Shown: positions 1 through 8,488 of the stretch, one piece after another
Position numbering within the stretch: position 1 is the first letter of the stretch
How the letters are laid out: every line of letters starts with the position of its first letter
From: Collinsella sp. AF02-46-1
Lineage (GTDB): Bacteria; Actinomycetota; Coriobacteriia; Coriobacteriales; Coriobacteriaceae
Reading direction: 5' to 3'
DNA: 31,255 nt
NCBI RefSeq assembly: GCF_003465825.1
Contig: NZ_QSBV01000022.1
Span: forward strand, 1-31,255
Made by a program: the position numbers and the translations under genes
The notes under the pieces: generated by a model
Database searches by the model: none
What the model saw: the letters and a program-made list of their open reading frames with translations, nothing else
What the model was told of the DNA's origin: nothing

Positions 1-24
1 GGCTTATAGGACAAAATGTGTGTC
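1..24 (+). repeat. IS left terminal inverted repeat
   Basis: Bases 1-24 are the exact reverse complement of 1331-1354, a perfect 24-bp terminal repeat. The inner part, GGACAAAATGTGTGTC, recurs in altered form at 99-114 (see the 90-bp internal repeat). Confidence 0.9.
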
Positions 25-168
25 TACTTTAGGGGCGTCGGCGCAGGTCGATGCCCCTTTTTCAGCCGTTTAAATTCCGTGCCCGCTTTTAACCGCTCGG
101 ACAGAATGTGTGTCCGGTTGCCTATCGTTCCCGCCGGTAGATACCCTTTTCCGGAACCGTTAAACACC
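10..168 (+). repeat. 90-bp-period internal duplication of the IS left end
   Basis: Blocks 10-78 and 100-168 align without gaps at a period of 90 bp. Both begin with a 15-bp motif (GACAAAATGTGTGTC and GACAGAATGTGTGTC, one mismatch). They stay recognisably alike through a pyrimidine-rich stretch and a CCGTTTAAA / CCGTTAAAC segment. The second copy ends just before the ribosome-binding site of the transposase gene. The duplicated end may be a subterminal transposase-binding site or part of the transposase promoter region; this is inference. Confidence 0.7.
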
Positions 169-186
169 CTTTCGGAAGAGGTGTCC

Positions 187-1305
187 ATGAAGGCCGTTTA
201 TTGCCCCTACTGCGGCGGTCGGACCAAGCGCAACGGCAGGACCTCATCGGGGTCCCAGCGGTGGAGGTGCACGGCCTGCGGCGCGTCGACGACGCTGAGG
301 TACGACGACACGGCGGCGAGGCTCGAGGAGTTCCTCGGGTGGCTCCTCTCGAAGGACTCGCAGGCCACGATGCCGGGCGGCGGGCGGTCCTTCAGGCGCA
401 GGACGGCCGAGTTCTGGGAGGTCTGGCCCATGCCCGTCCCCGACGGCGAGCTCCACCGCGTGCTCTACGTCGACGGGATCTGGGTCGCGCGCGACCTCGT
501 CGTGCTCATATGCTGCAGCGGCGAGAGGGTGGTCTCCTGGTACATGGCCAGGTCCGAGAACTCGAGGGCGTGGTCGGCCCTCATGGCGCCGATCCCGGCG
601 CCCGAGGTGGTCGTCACCGACGGCGGGAGCGGGTTCGCCAAGGCCGTGCGCGAGACCTGGCCGCGCACCAGGGTCCAGAGGTGCACCTTCCACGCCTTCT
701 CGCAGGTCAAGCGCTACACGACGACGCGGCCGAAGCTCCAGGCGGGGCGCGAGCTCTACCTCATCGCGCGCGACCTCATGGGCATCGAGACGCTGCACCA
801 GGCGGAGCTCTGGGTCGAGCGCTACCTCGACTGGTGCGGGTTCTGGGCCGACTTCCTGGAGGACAGGACCGTGGTGGACGGCAGGAGGGTCTACACCCAC
901 GAGAGGCTGAGGCGGGCGCGCTCGTCGCTGTCGTCGCTGGTGTCGGCGGGGACGCTGTTCACCTACCTCGACCCCGCCCTTGCCAAGGCCGGCCCGCTGC
1001 CGTCGACCAACAACATGATCGAGGGAGGGGTGAACTCGCAGCTGAGGGCCGTACTGCGCAACCACCGGGGGCTGACGTCCGTCAAGCGCGTTAAGGCGGT
1101 GTTCTGGTGGTGCCACGCTCATTCGGGGGACGCGAGGACGGCGCGCGAGAAGCTCGCCGCGATGCCGACCGACGCGGACATCGACTTCCTGTTCAGCGTC
1201 TACTCCGCCTCGCCGTCGCGCGAGGACGGAGGGCCGGAGTGGGGCGACAGGGCCGTGTGGGAGGATCTCCACCACAGGGACCCGTACCCGTTCTGGCTGG
1301 ATTAA
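187..1305 (+). CDS. IS256-group (IS1249-like) transposase
   Basis: A 372-residue DDE transposase that would cut and rejoin the 24-bp ends of the surrounding element. An N-terminal zinc ribbon has cysteines 6, 9, 28 and 31 (CPYC and CTAC pairs). The presumed catalytic triad is Asp96 (YVDGIW), Asp145 (VTDGGSGF) and Glu279 (NNMIEGG), the spacing and context usual for IS256-type enzymes. A CTFH motif follows the second Asp. The frame is open from base 16, but the ATG at 187 is preferred: it follows GGAAGAGG, it starts directly before the zinc ribbon, and the upstream stretch consists of IS end repeats. The gene is intact. Family assignment is confident; the subgroup name is less certain. Confidence 0.9.
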   Translation: MKAVYCPYCGGRTKRNGRTSSGSQRWRCTACGASTTLRYDDTAARLEEFLGWLLSKDSQATMPGGGRSFRRRTAEFWEVWPMPVPDGELHRVLYVDGIWVARDLVVLICCSGERVVSWYMARSENSRAWSALMAPIPAPEVVVTDGGSGFAKAVRETWPRTRVQRCTFHAFSQVKRYTTTRPKLQAGRELYLIARDLMGIETLHQAELWVERYLDWCGFWADFLEDRTVVDGRRVYTHERLRRARSSLSSLVSAGTLFTYLDPALAKAGPLPSTNNMIEGGVNSQLRAVLRNHRGLTSVKRVKAVFWWCHAHSGDARTAREKLAAMPTDADIDFLFSVYSASPSREDGGPEWGDRAVWEDLHHRDPYPFWLD

Positions 1306-1330
1306 TGGATGGAAACGGATGTTCTATCGG

Positions 1331-1354
1331 GACACACATTTTGTCCTATAAGCC
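1331..1354 (-). repeat. IS right terminal inverted repeat
   Basis: This is the perfect reverse complement of bases 1-24. It starts 25 bases after the transposase stop codon and marks the right edge of the element. Confidence 0.9.
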
Positions 1355-1430
1355 TCGAGCCGTCGACACCCGCGTCACCAATTTCCCGCGGGGGGGGGTT
1401 GAATTCGCCCGGGGGCACCAGAGATTGATC

Positions 1431-1461
1431 GAGCCCGGTACACCGCCACGGTGCCGGGCTC
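1431..1461 (+). terminator. GC-rich hairpin right of the IS, possible orphan terminator
   Basis: GAGCCCGG (1431-1438) pairs with CCGGGCTC (1454-1461), and inside it CACC (1441-1444) pairs with GGTG (1450-1453). On the plus strand it is followed only by TTCTGGTTC, a weak T stretch. It could be the terminator of a plus-strand gene that lay left of the insertion sequence. Nothing else gene-like is visible between 1355 and 1489. Confidence 0.35.
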
Positions 1462-1489
1462 TTCTGGTTCATGCCATGTCAAAAACGAA

Positions 1490-1520
1490 GCGCCCGCTTG
1501 CTGGGGGAGCAAGCGGGCGC
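1490..1520 (-). terminator. Rho-independent terminator of the kinase operon
   Basis: A perfect 13-bp GC-rich stem (1490-1502 with 1508-1520) closes a five-base loop. Read on the minus strand it is followed by TCGTTTTTG. It lies about 50 bp past the pknB stop, so it should end the six-gene minus-strand operon. Confidence 0.85.
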
Positions 1521-1572
1521 CTGTGAGCGAATATGTTTGCGGCGAGAGCCGTAATGAGCGGTTGGGTTGCGA

Positions 1573-3534
1573 CTAGTTGGTCGTACCGGAATCGTCGCCC
1601 GTGCTCGTGCCTGAACCCGAACCCGAGCCAGAAAGTGCAACCGTCAGCGTAATCGTGCTGTCGGTGGATTGTTTGCCGGTGGGGGAGACGCCCGTGACGG
1701 TGGCGTTTTCGTTGCCACTCACGGGGTTGCCGTTCTGATCGCAGAACGCGATGTTGTAGAAGCCGGCGTTGTTGAGCGCGGTGACGGCGGCGGAGATGCT
1801 CTTGCCGTACAGGTTGCCCGGAACGCCGGCCTTGCCGGACTTCTTGGCGATGACGACGGTGATCGTGGCGCCGGGCTTCTGCTTGCCGCTGGGGTTCCAG
1901 CTAATGACGGTGCCCTCGGTGACGGAATCGTTCTCCTGGTAGCTCACGTCGACGCCAAAACCGGCCATGTCGAGGGCGTTGCGTGCCTGGGCCTCGGTCA
2001 TGTCGGTCAGATCGGGGACGGAGGTAGTGTCGGGTCCGCAGGAGACCTTATACGAGATGGTCGTGCCCTTCTCGACTTCCTTGCCGGCATCAGTGCCCTG
2101 CTCAAAGACCTGGCCTTCTTCGGCCTCGTTGGCCTCCTCGGTTGCGTTGCCCTTGAGTCCTACGCTTGCCAGTGCGGCCTCGGCCTGGTCCTTGGTCAGG
2201 CCGAGGAGCTGCGGAACCTCAACTTTCTCGGAGGGCTTGGGGCCCTTGGAGATCACCAGGTTCACCTTGGTGCCCTTGGCCTTCTTGGTTTTGCCGTTGG
2301 GCGTCTGCTCGGCGACCTTGCCCTCGTCGATATCGTCGTTGTAGCTTTGGTCGATGGTGCCGACCTCGAGGCCGGCTTCCTTGATCTGCTCGACGGCAGT
2401 CTGCTGGTCCTTGCCCAGCACATCGGGCACGGTGACCTGCTCGCCGCCAAAGAGCCCTGTGGCAAAGGCCACCACGATACCGATGACGGCAACGGCTGCC
2501 ACCACGGCGGCGATGATCTTGTTCTTGTTGGATTTGGGCTTTTCGACCTCGTAGGAGCCGGTGGAGCCCGAAACCGAGCTACGAGCGGTATTCTGGCCGC
2601 TCACGCCCGAGACGGGACGTACCATGGCGCGCGTCTGATCGGAAAGCTCGCGAGTCTTGGTGGCGCCCAGCTCACCGGGTGCACCGATGATGCGCGTGGG
2701 CTCCGAGATGTTGACGGCACGGCCCGACAGGTAGCTGTTGAGCACCTGACGCAGCTCGTCGGCGGTCTGGAAGCGGTTTGCCGGGTCCTTCTCCATGCAC
2801 TTGAGGATGATGCGCTCAAGGTCGGCGTCGACACCGGAGTTGATCTGGCTCGGCGGAATAGGCAGCTCGTTGACCTGCTTGAGTGCGACCGAGATGGCGT
2901 CATCACCGTCAAAGGGCACGCGGCCGGTGGCGCACTCGTACATCACGACGCCCAGCGAGTAGATATCCGAGGTGGGGCCGAGGTCCTGACCACGGGTCTG
3001 CTCGGGACTGACGTAGTGGGCGGTTCCCAGCACGTTGTTGTCTTGCGTGAGGTGGCTGTTCTTGGCGCGCGCGATGCCAAAGTCCATCACCTTGATGTTG
3101 CCGTCGGGCAGCACCATGATGTTCTGCGGCTTGATGTCGCGGTGGATGATCTCGTGCTTGTGGGCGACCGAAAGCGCGGAGCTGATCTGCGAGCCGATCT
3201 GGGCGACCTTCTTGGGGTCGAGGGCGCCGTGGCTCTTGATGCCGCTCTTAAGGTCGGTGCCGCGCAGGTACTCCATGACGATGTAATATGTGTCGCCGTC
3301 CTTGCCCCAATCGTAGACGCCCACGATATAGGGGGAGGAGAGACCGGCTGCTGCCTGGGCCTCCTGCTTAAAGCGTGCGGCGAAGGTTGCGTCGCCAGCA
3401 TACTGCGGCAGCATGATCTTGACGGCAACCGTGCGGTCGAGGACCTGGTCCTGTGCACGGTAGACGGTCGCCATGCCGCCTGTCCCCACCTTATCCTTGA
3501 GGAGGTATCTTCCCCCGAGGACCCTCTGTTCCAT
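1573..3534 (-). CDS. pknB: PASTA-domain Ser/Thr protein kinase PknB
   Basis: A 653-residue membrane Ser/Thr kinase that in actinobacteria senses peptidoglycan fragments or lipid II and phosphorylates cell-wall and division proteins. The kinase domain (about 8-275) has the Gly loop GTGGMATVY (from 17), Lys39, HRDIKPQN (131-138), DFG (from 151) and SPE. A basic and Ser/Thr-rich juxtamembrane segment leads to one membrane span (about 340-360). Four PASTA repeats then face outward, starting near VTVPDVLG, VEVPQLLG, TSVPDLTD and AGVPGNLYG. The C-terminus is a Gly/Ser/Thr tail. ATG 3534 is chosen because AGGAG sits five bases upstream; an in-frame ATG at 3549 lies before that site. It is the last gene of the operon, 132 bp after the SEDS-PBP fusion, and is followed by a strong terminator. 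Confidence 0.95.
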   Translation of the reverse strand: MEQRVLGGRYLLKDKVGTGGMATVYRAQDQVLDRTVAVKIMLPQYAGDATFAARFKQEAQAAAGLSSPYIVGVYDWGKDGDTYYIVMEYLRGTDLKSGIKSHGALDPKKVAQIGSQISSALSVAHKHEIIHRDIKPQNIMVLPDGNIKVMDFGIARAKNSHLTQDNNVLGTAHYVSPEQTRGQDLGPTSDIYSLGVVMYECATGRVPFDGDDAISVALKQVNELPIPPSQINSGVDADLERIILKCMEKDPANRFQTADELRQVLNSYLSGRAVNISEPTRIIGAPGELGATKTRELSDQTRAMVRPVSGVSGQNTARSSVSGSTGSYEVEKPKSNKNKIIAAVVAAVAVIGIVVAFATGLFGGEQVTVPDVLGKDQQTAVEQIKEAGLEVGTIDQSYNDDIDEGKVAEQTPNGKTKKAKGTKVNLVISKGPKPSEKVEVPQLLGLTKDQAEAALASVGLKGNATEEANEAEEGQVFEQGTDAGKEVEKGTTISYKVSCGPDTTSVPDLTDMTEAQARNALDMAGFGVDVSYQENDSVTEGTVISWNPSGKQKPGATITVVIAKKSGKAGVPGNLYGKSISAAVTALNNAGFYNIAFCDQNGNPVSGNENATVTGVSPTGKQSTDSTITLTVALSGSGSGSGTSTGDDSGTTN

Positions 3535-3666
3535 TCCTGCTCCTAACATAACTATTCGCTCAACGATGTGTGTAGTACCTACGATGTGGCCGCTGGGGCC
3601 GTGTGGCGCGTTGCCGCTAACTCTTCGGCCGCGGCGCGCCTCGGGTGTCCGATTCAATCATGGGCA

Positions 3667-6537
3667 TCACGCTCCCTGTGCGGCGAGCGCCGCGGTCAGG
3701 ACGATGCCGGCAATCTTGGCCGCCTTGACGTCGTGTTTGTCGTAATCCTCCAAGGCCACCGAGATGGCGACCGTGGGTGAATCGTAAGGTGCAAAGCCAA
3801 CGAACATCGAGTTGACGTTGGTGCCGCCGGTCTCGGCCGAGCCGGTCTTGCCGGCGACCTTGACGCCGGGGACCTGGGCATCGGTGCCGGTACCGGACTG
3901 GACGACGGCGAGCATGGCCTGCTTGACCTGGTCGGCCGTGGCGGAGCTGACGGCCTGACCCAGCGAGCGGGACTGCGTGGTCTTGACCACAGTTCCGTCC
4001 GGGGCGAGTACCTGGGCTACAAAGTACGGGTCCATGACCACGCCACTGTTAGCGATGGCGGCGGCAATCACGGCGTTTTGCATGACGGTGGTCTGCGGGC
4101 CGGGCGTGTGGTCCATGCCGACAGGCTGGCCGGCGCCGGCCCAAGCGGTCTCCCACTCGGTCATGAGCGACGGGTCTGCCATGATGGAGGCCGCGGAGGT
4201 CAGGTCCTGGCCGAGCTTTTGGCCGTAGCCAAAGGCGTTGGCAAACTGCACGAGCGTGTTTGCGCCAACTTCGTTTGCCACCTGGCCAAAGACGACGTTG
4301 GAGGACACGGCAAAGGCCTGCTGCAGGCTGATGGTGCCGTAGCTCTCGTTGGCATAGTTGGTGACCGGTGCGTTGCCGATGTCCATGGAGCCGGGCGCCT
4401 GGTAGGTGCTGGTAAGGCTGGCGGTGCCGGTCTCGAGTGCCGCGGAAAGCGTAACGACCTTAAACGTGGAGCCCGGCGTGTACAGCGCGTCCATGGCGCG
4501 ATTGTACATAGAGCCGTCCTCGCCGCCGCCAGCCTGCAGTAGGGCGTCGATGTTGGTGTTGTCGTAGGTGGGCGAGCTGGCACATGCGAGCACCGCGCCG
4601 GTACGCGGGTCGATGACCACTACAGCGCCCTTAAAGCCCTTGAGTGCCTGCTCGGCCGCCGTCTGGATGCGCGAGTCGATGGTGAGCTTGGCGGTGTTGC
4701 CCGGCTGGGTCTGGCCCGCGAGCGACGCGATGGCGTTGTTCCAGCTGGAGTAGTCCTTAGAACCGGTGAGCGTGTCGTTCATGACGCTCTCGATGGCGGT
4801 GGTGCCATACTGCTGGCTCACGTAGCCAACCACGTGCGCTGCCAGGTTGCCGTTGGGGTAGGAGCGTACGTAGGTGCCGTCCTCCTGCTGCAGCGACTCG
4901 GCCAGCGTCACGCCGTCGGACGTGATGATGGAACCGCGCTGGATGTACTTGGAGCGGGCGATGGTGTGGTTGTTGGTCGGCATGTCCTGATAGTCCTTGG
5001 CCTTGATGACCTGGACATAGGTGAGGTTGCCGATAAGGATGGCGAATAGCGCCGTAAAGGCGAGCACCGCACGGGTTAGACGGTTGGCGAGCGCAACGCG
5101 GCCGAGCACACCGGATTCAGGCGTGTCGAGCAGGCGACGGCGCATGCGCGAGCCGACGGAATGGCTGCCGCTGCCGTAGGAAGACGAGGTGGCAAAGCGC
5201 GTGCCCGTCGGGGCGGCGGCAGATGCGACCTGATCATCGGTGATGGCGGCCATAGTGCCGGTGCCGGTAAGCTCGGCCTCGCGTCCGGTCGCTTCGTCAC
5301 CGGCGCGCAGCAGGAGCGCGACGATGATAAAGCTCGCCAGCAGCGAGGAGCCGCCCTGGCTCATAAAGGGCAGGGTGACGCCGGTCAGCGGGATCAGGCG
5401 GGTTACGCCGCCAACGATCAAGAAGGCCTGGAAGCTGATGGCGGCCGTAAGGCCCGTGGCACTAAAGGCTGCGAGGTCGGATTTAGCGCGGGCGGCCGTG
5501 GTGAGGCCACGCACGGCAAAGAGCATAAACAGGATGAGCACGGCGCCGCCGCCCAAAAGGCCCATCTCCTCGCCGATAGCCGAGAAGATAAAGTCGGACT
5601 CGACGACGGGGATGTTGTTGGCCATGCCGTTGCCGATGCCAACACCGACCAGACCGCCATCGGCAAGCGAGAAGAGCGATTGGACGATCTGGTAGCCCTG
5701 GCCCTGGGCGTCCTTAAAAGGATCGACCCAAACCTGGAAACGTACCTGAACGTGAGACAGGAACTTGTAGGCGCCCACGGCTCCAACGGCTAAGAGCGCA
5801 AGGCCGATAACGACATACGAGAATCGTCCCGTGGCAACGTAGAGCATCAGCAAGAAGATGGTGTAGAACAGCACGGCCGAACCCAGGTCGCGTTCGAAGA
5901 CGACGACGAGCAGGCACACACCCCACACGGCAAACAGCGGCAGCAGCAGTCGCAGGCGAGGGATCTTAAAGCCCAGGATCTTGCGGTTGGAGATGGAGAG
6001 CAGCTCGCGGTTCTCAGCCAAGTAGCCGGCCAGGAACAGCACGATAAAGACCTTGGCGAACTCGCCGGGCTGGATGGTAAAGCCCGCGATGCGAATCCAC
6101 AGCTTGGAGCCCGAGATCGTGGTGCCGATAAAGATAGGCAGCATCAGCAGAATGATGCCGATAATGCCAAAGGTGTACTTGTAGCGCATGACCACGTCGA
6201 GGTTTTTGACCAGTGCAAGCGTTCCCACCATGAGCGCCACCGAGACAAACAGGATGATGAGCTGTGAGATGGCGAGAGCGGGGGCGAGGCGTGTCACGAA
6301 CGTGATGCCGATGCCCGAAAGTATAAATACGATGGGCAGGATGGCGGGATCGGCGCCAGGCGCCAAGATGCGCACGGCGATATGTGCTGCGGCGAAGGCG
6401 GCGAAGAGGCCGATCGGTACGGCGAGCGTCTCAAAGGAGATAGCGGCGCCCGCGGTGAGGACGTACATCGCATACAGCAGGATGACGGGGAACGCCGAGG
6501 CGATGAGCAAGAGCAGTTCGGTGTTGCGGCGACTCAT
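3667..6537 (-). CDS. SEDS glycosyltransferase - class B PBP fusion (RodA/FtsW-PbpA)
   Basis: A 956-residue protein that joins in one chain the two enzymes that usually work as a pair in septal or elongation peptidoglycan synthesis. Residues 1-412 are a multi-pass SEDS glycan polymerase with WIRIAGFTIQPGEFAK (from 147), ERDLGS (Asp217 the likely catalytic residue) and FMSQGGSSLL (391-400). A linker of about 75 residues rich in Ala/Ser/Thr/Gly follows. A single membrane span (about 487-508) and a class B transpeptidase come next, with the nucleophile Ser690 in STFK, SSN (745-747) and KTG (897-899). ATG 6537 is preferred over GTG 6546 because AAAGGGAG lies eight bases upstream. Mycobacteria encode rodA and pbpA as adjacent separate genes in the same operon; here no stop or second start separates them. 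All motifs look intact. Whether the SEDS half is of RodA or FtsW type cannot be settled by eye. Confidence 0.93.
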   Translation of the reverse strand: MSRRNTELLLLIASAFPVILLYAMYVLTAGAAISFETLAVPIGLFAAFAAAHIAVRILAPGADPAILPIVFILSGIGITFVTRLAPALAISQLIILFVSVALMVGTLALVKNLDVVMRYKYTFGIIGIILLMLPIFIGTTISGSKLWIRIAGFTIQPGEFAKVFIVLFLAGYLAENRELLSISNRKILGFKIPRLRLLLPLFAVWGVCLLVVVFERDLGSAVLFYTIFLLMLYVATGRFSYVVIGLALLAVGAVGAYKFLSHVQVRFQVWVDPFKDAQGQGYQIVQSLFSLADGGLVGVGIGNGMANNIPVVESDFIFSAIGEEMGLLGGGAVLILFMLFAVRGLTTAARAKSDLAAFSATGLTAAISFQAFLIVGGVTRLIPLTGVTLPFMSQGGSSLLASFIIVALLLRAGDEATGREAELTGTGTMAAITDDQVASAAAPTGTRFATSSSYGSGSHSVGSRMRRRLLDTPESGVLGRVALANRLTRAVLAFTALFAILIGNLTYVQVIKAKDYQDMPTNNHTIARSKYIQRGSIITSDGVTLAESLQQEDGTYVRSYPNGNLAAHVVGYVSQQYGTTAIESVMNDTLTGSKDYSSWNNAIASLAGQTQPGNTAKLTIDSRIQTAAEQALKGFKGAVVVIDPRTGAVLACASSPTYDNTNIDALLQAGGGEDGSMYNRAMDALYTPGSTFKVVTLSAALETGTASLTSTYQAPGSMDIGNAPVTNYANESYGTISLQQAFAVSSNVVFGQVANEVGANTLVQFANAFGYGQKLGQDLTSAASIMADPSLMTEWETAWAGAGQPVGMDHTPGPQTTVMQNAVIAAAIANSGVVMDPYFVAQVLAPDGTVVKTTQSRSLGQAVSSATADQVKQAMLAVVQSGTGTDAQVPGVKVAGKTGSAETGGTNVNSMFVGFAPYDSPTVAISVALEDYDKHDVKAAKIAGIVLTAALAAQGA

Positions 6538-6553
6538 AAGCGGCACTCCCTTT

Positions 6554-8488
6554 CTAATTCTTATCGGAGGCTTCGGCCTCGGCGGACTGTTCGGCGGTTT
6601 TCTCGGAATCTGATTCGGAGGTCGATCCCTGGTCGGTGTTGTCGCGAATCGTTTGCGCGTCGATCACCTGGCGGGTCTGCTCCTCGTCGATCTGGTGGCG
6701 GTACTTGGATATCGTGTCCTGCGCATCGTCGACACTTGTTTGCGGAATGCCCGCCTTGAGGCGGTTTTGCGTGTCTTCGGGCAGGTCGGACAGCTTAATG
6801 CTGGTTTCGCTCTCGAGCCAGTGAAGCTTGAGTCCGAGCGGCTTGCCGGGCAGGCCGCGCCAGACGGCGACATTGCCCTGGTAGGTACCCAGGTAGTACG
6901 AGCCGGTGACACCCGTGTAGGCCCAGATGGCAGCCGCCAGCACCAAGACGAGACCTAAGACGACGCCGATGGTGACGTTGCGGCGACGCACGCGTTGCGC
7001 CTCGCGCATAACGCCATCGTCAACCAGGTCAACGACTACTACGGTCACGTTGTCGTGGCCGCCGGCGGCAAGCGCCGCGTCCACTAGGTTGTCGACGCAG
7101 ATTTGCGCGGTTGAGGACTGCGTGGCGATGTTCTCGATATCGCTATCGGGAATCATGCTCGAAAGGCCGTCGGAGCACAGGATCAGGCGGTCGCCTTCCT
7201 CGATATGCAGAGTGAAGTGGTCGGCATACATGGCAGGGTCCGAGCCCAGCGCACGGGTGATGACCGAACGGTTGGGGTGGACGCGAGCCTCGTCTGCCGT
7301 AATCTCGCCGGCGTCCACGAGCTCCTCCACGTAGGAGTGGTCGCGGGTCACGCGGATGAGCGTGCCCTCGTGGAGCAGGTAGGCGCGAGAGTCACCCACG
7401 TGGGCGATGGCGAGCGTGTCGTTTTCGATATAGGCGCAAGTGGCTGTGCAGCCCATGCCGGGCTTGCCCAGGCCGTTCAGGGCCGCCTCGATTACGGCGG
7501 CGTTGGCTGCCTCGACGGCTGCGGCCAGGCGTGCTGCGTCGGCGGACTGCGGGGCCGTCTTGGCAATAGTCTCGACGGCGATGGAAGAGGCTACCTCGCC
7601 GGCGGCGTGACCACCCATGCCGTCGCATACGCAAAAGAGCGGCGACTGCACCAGGTAGGAATCCTCATTGTGCGGGCGCACACAGCCAACGTCGGAGCGG
7701 GCGCCCCACATGAGTTGCGTGGTGGTGCCGGCATCATAGGTCGAGTCGGTCTCGATGCGTTCCTCGGTCAGGGGCTCAAAGCTCATGGTCGAGCCGGGGT
7801 CTTTGAGCTTGGCCTCAACGGCGGCAACGTCGATCTCGGCTGTGTCACCGGGAGAGACGGTGTCGGTCTCGGCGTTTGATTCGGAATCGCCGGTGTCCGG
7901 GGAGCCGGACTCCTCGGACGCGCGGGCGGTCGACTCGTCGTCTTGCGGGCTGACGTCTATAGGCTCGGGTGTCGCAAAGTGCGACGGCGCGGGCGTGCTT
8001 TGCGACTGGGCGGCGGGCTCGGCCACGGTATCGGACTCGCTTGCGGGCGCAGGCTGCGGGGCCTTGGGTGCAGGGCCGTCCTCGGGGGATGGCCCCGCTT
8101 CGGGCGCCGGCGTAGACACGGGCGCAACCTCGGATGCCGGGGCTATGGGAAACGCCGGCGCGGCGGGCTCGGGTGCCGCAAACACCGCAGCGCTCTCGTT
8201 GATTGCCGCGGCGACGGGCTCTGCAAAGTGAGCTGGCGCCGAGGTTGCTTCGGGCGCTGTGGGCTGTTCCGCAGCATGTGCGCCGATGGGCGCCGCTACG
8301 GCATCCTCTTCGTCCTCGTTATCGGCGAGATCCGAAATATCATGCGTTACATGCGAAAGAGGCAGGGAGAACACGGTGTCCTCGGGTTCCACGGGTGCGG
8401 AGCCCGCCGGAGCGGCGTGGGCCGGCGCAGCTGTGGCGGCAGCCGGTGCCTCGGTCATAGTCGCGGACTTGTTCTCCTCGTCGATCAT
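6554..8488 (-). CDS. pstP: PP2C-type Ser/Thr phosphatase (PstP-like) with long N-terminal extension
   Basis: A 644-residue membrane phosphatase that would reverse the kinases of this operon. The PP2C domain (about 260-495) has RPHNEDSY, VCDGMGGHAAG, GDSRAYL, CSDGLSSM and GGHDNVTVV, supplying the metal-binding aspartates of the family. A membrane span (about 505-527) and a C-terminal region of roughly 115 residues, ending in a Glu/Ser/Asp-rich tail, follow. Unlike PstP of mycobacteria, which begins almost at the catalytic domain, this protein has about 255 extra N-terminal residues rich in Ala, Pro, Glu and Ser with little predicted order. ATG 8488 overlaps the stop of fhaB (ATGA), implying translational coupling; a later ATG at codon 11 is possible. 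The extension's codons and composition look like real coding sequence. Confidence 0.92.
   Translation of the reverse strand: MIDEENKSATMTEAPAAATAAPAHAAPAGSAPVEPEDTVFSLPLSHVTHDISDLADNEDEEDAVAAPIGAHAAEQPTAPEATSAPAHFAEPVAAAINESAAVFAAPEPAAPAFPIAPASEVAPVSTPAPEAGPSPEDGPAPKAPQPAPASESDTVAEPAAQSQSTPAPSHFATPEPIDVSPQDDESTARASEESGSPDTGDSESNAETDTVSPGDTAEIDVAAVEAKLKDPGSTMSFEPLTEERIETDSTYDAGTTTQLMWGARSDVGCVRPHNEDSYLVQSPLFCVCDGMGGHAAGEVASSIAVETIAKTAPQSADAARLAAAVEAANAAVIEAALNGLGKPGMGCTATCAYIENDTLAIAHVGDSRAYLLHEGTLIRVTRDHSYVEELVDAGEITADEARVHPNRSVITRALGSDPAMYADHFTLHIEEGDRLILCSDGLSSMIPDSDIENIATQSSTAQICVDNLVDAALAAGGHDNVTVVVVDLVDDGVMREAQRVRRRNVTIGVVLGLVLVLAAAIWAYTGVTGSYYLGTYQGNVAVWRGLPGKPLGLKLHWLESETSIKLSDLPEDTQNRLKAGIPQTSVDDAQDTISKYRHQIDEEQTRQVIDAQTIRDNTDQGSTSESDSEKTAEQSAEAEASDKN

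Larger units (their letters stand above)
1..1354 (+). mobile_element. Complete IS256-group (IS1249-like) insertion sequence
   Basis: The element is bounded by perfect 24-bp terminal inverted repeats at 1-24 and 1331-1354 and carries a single transposase gene. The transposase has the DDE layout and N-terminal zinc ribbon of IS1249-like members of the IS256 group. The left end is the first base of the window, so the left target duplication cannot be seen; the right flank begins TCGAGCCG. The element lies downstream of the terminator of the minus-strand kinase operon, so it probably does not interrupt that operon. An intact reading frame and perfect ends suggest it may still be active. The IS1249 name is recalled from family features, not from a search. 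Confidence 0.88.

Noticed and set aside
244..1275. 343-codon open frame antisense to the transposase
   Set aside because: Arg/Pro/Val-rich shadow translation of a very GC-rich gene.
1390..1398. Run of nine G, possible phase-variable tract
   Set aside because: It is not inside a gene or a recognisable promoter and could be a sequencing artefact.
1384..1420. tRNA 3'-end-like stretch ending in CACCA right of the IS
   Set aside because: The would-be T-loop reads TTGAATT instead of TTCRANN, its stem has a mismatch, and no anticodon arm can be found, since the left side is the insertion sequence.
1669..3546. 625-codon open frame antisense to pknB
   Set aside because: A shadow of the GC-rich pknB gene, low-complexity product, no ribosome-binding site.
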